Part shown: positions 6,053 through 6,904 of the stretch, one piece after another | Layout of the letters: each line of letters begins with the position of its first letter | Position numbering within the stretch: position 1 is the stretch's first letter | Assembly: GCA_030430125.1 (NCBI GenBank) | Contig: JAUIGA010000183.1 | Coordinates: 1-6,904 of the forward strand | Reading direction: 5' to 3' | Length of the DNA stretch: 6,904 nucleotides | Origin: Chloroflexia bacterium | Lineage (GTDB): Bacteria > Chloroflexota > Chloroflexia > Thermomicrobiales > UBA6265 | Program-made: the position numbers and the translations under genes | Notes under the pieces: model-generated | The model's database searches: none | What the model was told of the DNA's origin: nothing | The model's input: the letters and a program-made list of their open reading frames with translations, nothing else

Positions 6053-6904
6053 CTCCACGCGTTCATCCCGCGCAGGGTCAGCGAGGCGATGTTGCGCGCA
6101 ATCGAAGGCGGCAGTTGCTCTTCGGCCATCAGGAACGCCGCGAGGTCGTTCGACGTGGTGTAGTCGCGCCCTGCCCGGTTGGCGAGATACGCGCGATTCA
6201 CCGTCAGCGACTCGCGGAACAACGACTCCACCAGGGCGAACCGCTGACCCGCCTCGACGAGATGGTCGCGCAGATCGCGATCGATCCAGTCCCACGCGGC
6301 ACCCAACGGTGCATAGGGCAGGCTCCGCAGCCGCGCCACGATGGCGTTTCCAGTATCGGCGATGCCTCGCAGGTCGCCCGCCAGGGACACGACGCCCTCC
6401 GCCACGGAGAGTCCGGGCAGGCGGCTGTCCTCGCGCATCCATGCATCGCCAAACACCAGCGAGGTCGGATCCGTCCGGACGAGTGTCACCAGCTCATCGA
6501 GCAACCGCGCTACCGGCGCCGCAATGGACCCAACCGATACCACCGCACCGGCCAGGTCCTCGACGTTCGCAACGGCGTCGAAGGTGTTCGGGACCGGATC
6601 TTGGAACCCCAGCAACGCGGCGCTCTCCGCCCGCTCCGCGCCGACGACCTCGCCGGACATCGTGCCAGCTCCGAGTGGACTTCGATTCAGGCGGTCGAAC
6701 GCGCGGATGGAGTCGTGGATCCCTTCTCCCACCGGGCCGATCGCGCCACCGAGCAGGTGCGCGAAGGTCACGGGTTGTGCCGGCCGACCCGTGTGGAAGC
6801 CCTGCATCAGGGTGACATGATGCAACTCTGCCATCGCGACCATCGCCGCCTGCATGCGAACCGCGTGACTGACCACCTCCAGCGCCTCGTTCCGCACCCC
6901 GAAG
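6049..6904 (-). CDS. Argininosuccinate lyase / fumarase superfamily protein, 5' end outside the window, catalytic motifs degenerate
   Basis: Visible residues run from the window edge (FGVRNEALEVV) to the TGA at 6051-6049, 284 codons. Numbered from the Val codon at 6897 as 1, blocks align in order with argininosuccinate lyase: VRNEALE (1-7) to SRNDQVATD; GFHTGRPAQPVTFAH (33-47) to GYTHLQRAQPVTFGH; RLNRSPLGAGTMSG (69-82) to RLDVSPLGCGALAG; LLGFQDPVPNTFDAVANVED (95-114) to WLGFASATRNSLDSVSDRD; LRSLPYA (190-196) to LKGLPLA; YTTSNDLAAFLMAEEQLPPSIARNIA (246-271) to [26 protein letters not shown]. However, the catalytic His of GYTHLQ is Thr here, and the mobile GSSxMPQKKNP loop is replaced by DSRLPGLSVAEG (157-168). 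Lyase activity on argininosuccinate is therefore doubtful; it could be a divergent lyase, a non-catalytic paralogue or a decaying gene. About 110 N-terminal residues lie beyond the window. The C-terminal domain is in the overlapping downstream ORF. Confidence 0.85.
   Translation of the reverse strand, partial: FGVRNEALEVVSHAVRMQAAMVAMAELHHVTLMQGFHTGRPAQPVTFAHLLGGAIGPVGEGIHDSIRAFDRLNRSPLGAGTMSGEVVGAERAESAALLGFQDPVPNTFDAVANVEDLAGAVVSVGSIAAPVARLLDELVTLVRTDPTSLVFGDAWMREDSRLPGLSVAEGVVSLAGDLRGIADTGNAIVARLRSLPYAPLGAAWDWIDRDLRDHLVEAGQRFALVESLFRESLTVNRAYLANRAGRDYTTSNDLAAFLMAEEQLPPSIARNIASLTLRGMNAWR

Noticed and set aside
6053..6442. Upstream in-frame extension of the C-terminal-domain ORF
   Set aside because: This part overlaps the ASL-like core in another frame and reads as low-complexity Arg/Gly-rich sequence. 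Only the part from the ATG at 6052 matches the family.
5496..6815. 439-codon plus-strand frame across the repeat and the lyase-like genes
   Set aside because: Ser/Arg-rich translation, starts inside the structured repeat, and is antisense to a frame with clear ASL homology.
1..6904. CRISPR arrays, tRNA or rRNA genes, insertion sequences, attachment sites, phage or defence genes
   Set aside because: No regularly spaced direct repeats, cloverleaf, terminal inverted repeats or transposase-like motifs were found on either strand.

Overview
This is a GC-rich window (roughly two thirds G+C by eye) of bacterial chromosome with tightly packed genes. No ribosomal, tRNA or marker gene is present, so the source can only be inferred. 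The bacterial Ski2/Mtr4-type (HelY-like) helicase, the DUF427 protein, the glycosyltransferase and a TCATCCCGAG...GAGGGATC type intergenic repeat together suggest Chloroflexota, possibly the Thermomicrobia side. A high-GC actinobacterium is the main alternative. There is no sign of phage, transposon, CRISPR or toxin/defence modules.

Layout from left to right. Minus strand 1-865 is the N-terminal 288 residues of a GT4 glycosyltransferase whose 3' end lies outside the window. Positions 866-970 form a divergent intergenic region with a good extended -10 promoter facing right. Plus strand 971-1426 is a small DUF427 protein. Plus strand 1565-4537 is a 990-residue DEAD/DEAH RNA helicase with a C-terminal DSHCT domain. 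Plus strand 4541-5413 is a 290-residue alpha/alpha-toroid (prenyltransferase/squalene-cyclase-repeat-like) protein. Its GTG start is 3 bases after the helicase stop and its Shine-Dalgarno lies inside the helicase 3' end. Positions 5414-5758 are non-coding and contain a strongly structured repeat of hairpins. Minus strand 6904-5759 encodes an argininosuccinate-lyase-superfamily protein in two pieces: a 5'-truncated catalytic-core ORF (6904-6049) and a 97-residue C-terminal-domain ORF (6052-5759), joined by an ATGA stop/start overlap.

How the genes may work together: helicase and toroid protein are almost certainly co-translated, so a shared RNA-related or helicase-associated role is a reasonable but unproven hypothesis. 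The DUF427 gene lies in the same direction but 138 bases away with a possible promoter between, so it may be independent. The lyase-like pair runs convergently to the helicase operon and is separated from it by the repeat.

The most unusual observations are in the lyase-like locus. It matches argininosuccinate lyase along its length, yet the catalytic His and the GSSxMPQKKNP signature loop are replaced, and the C-terminal domain sits in a different reading frame. It is either a divergent non-ASL two-part protein or a decaying or frameshifted gene. Nothing else in the window looks like a novel multi-gene system.
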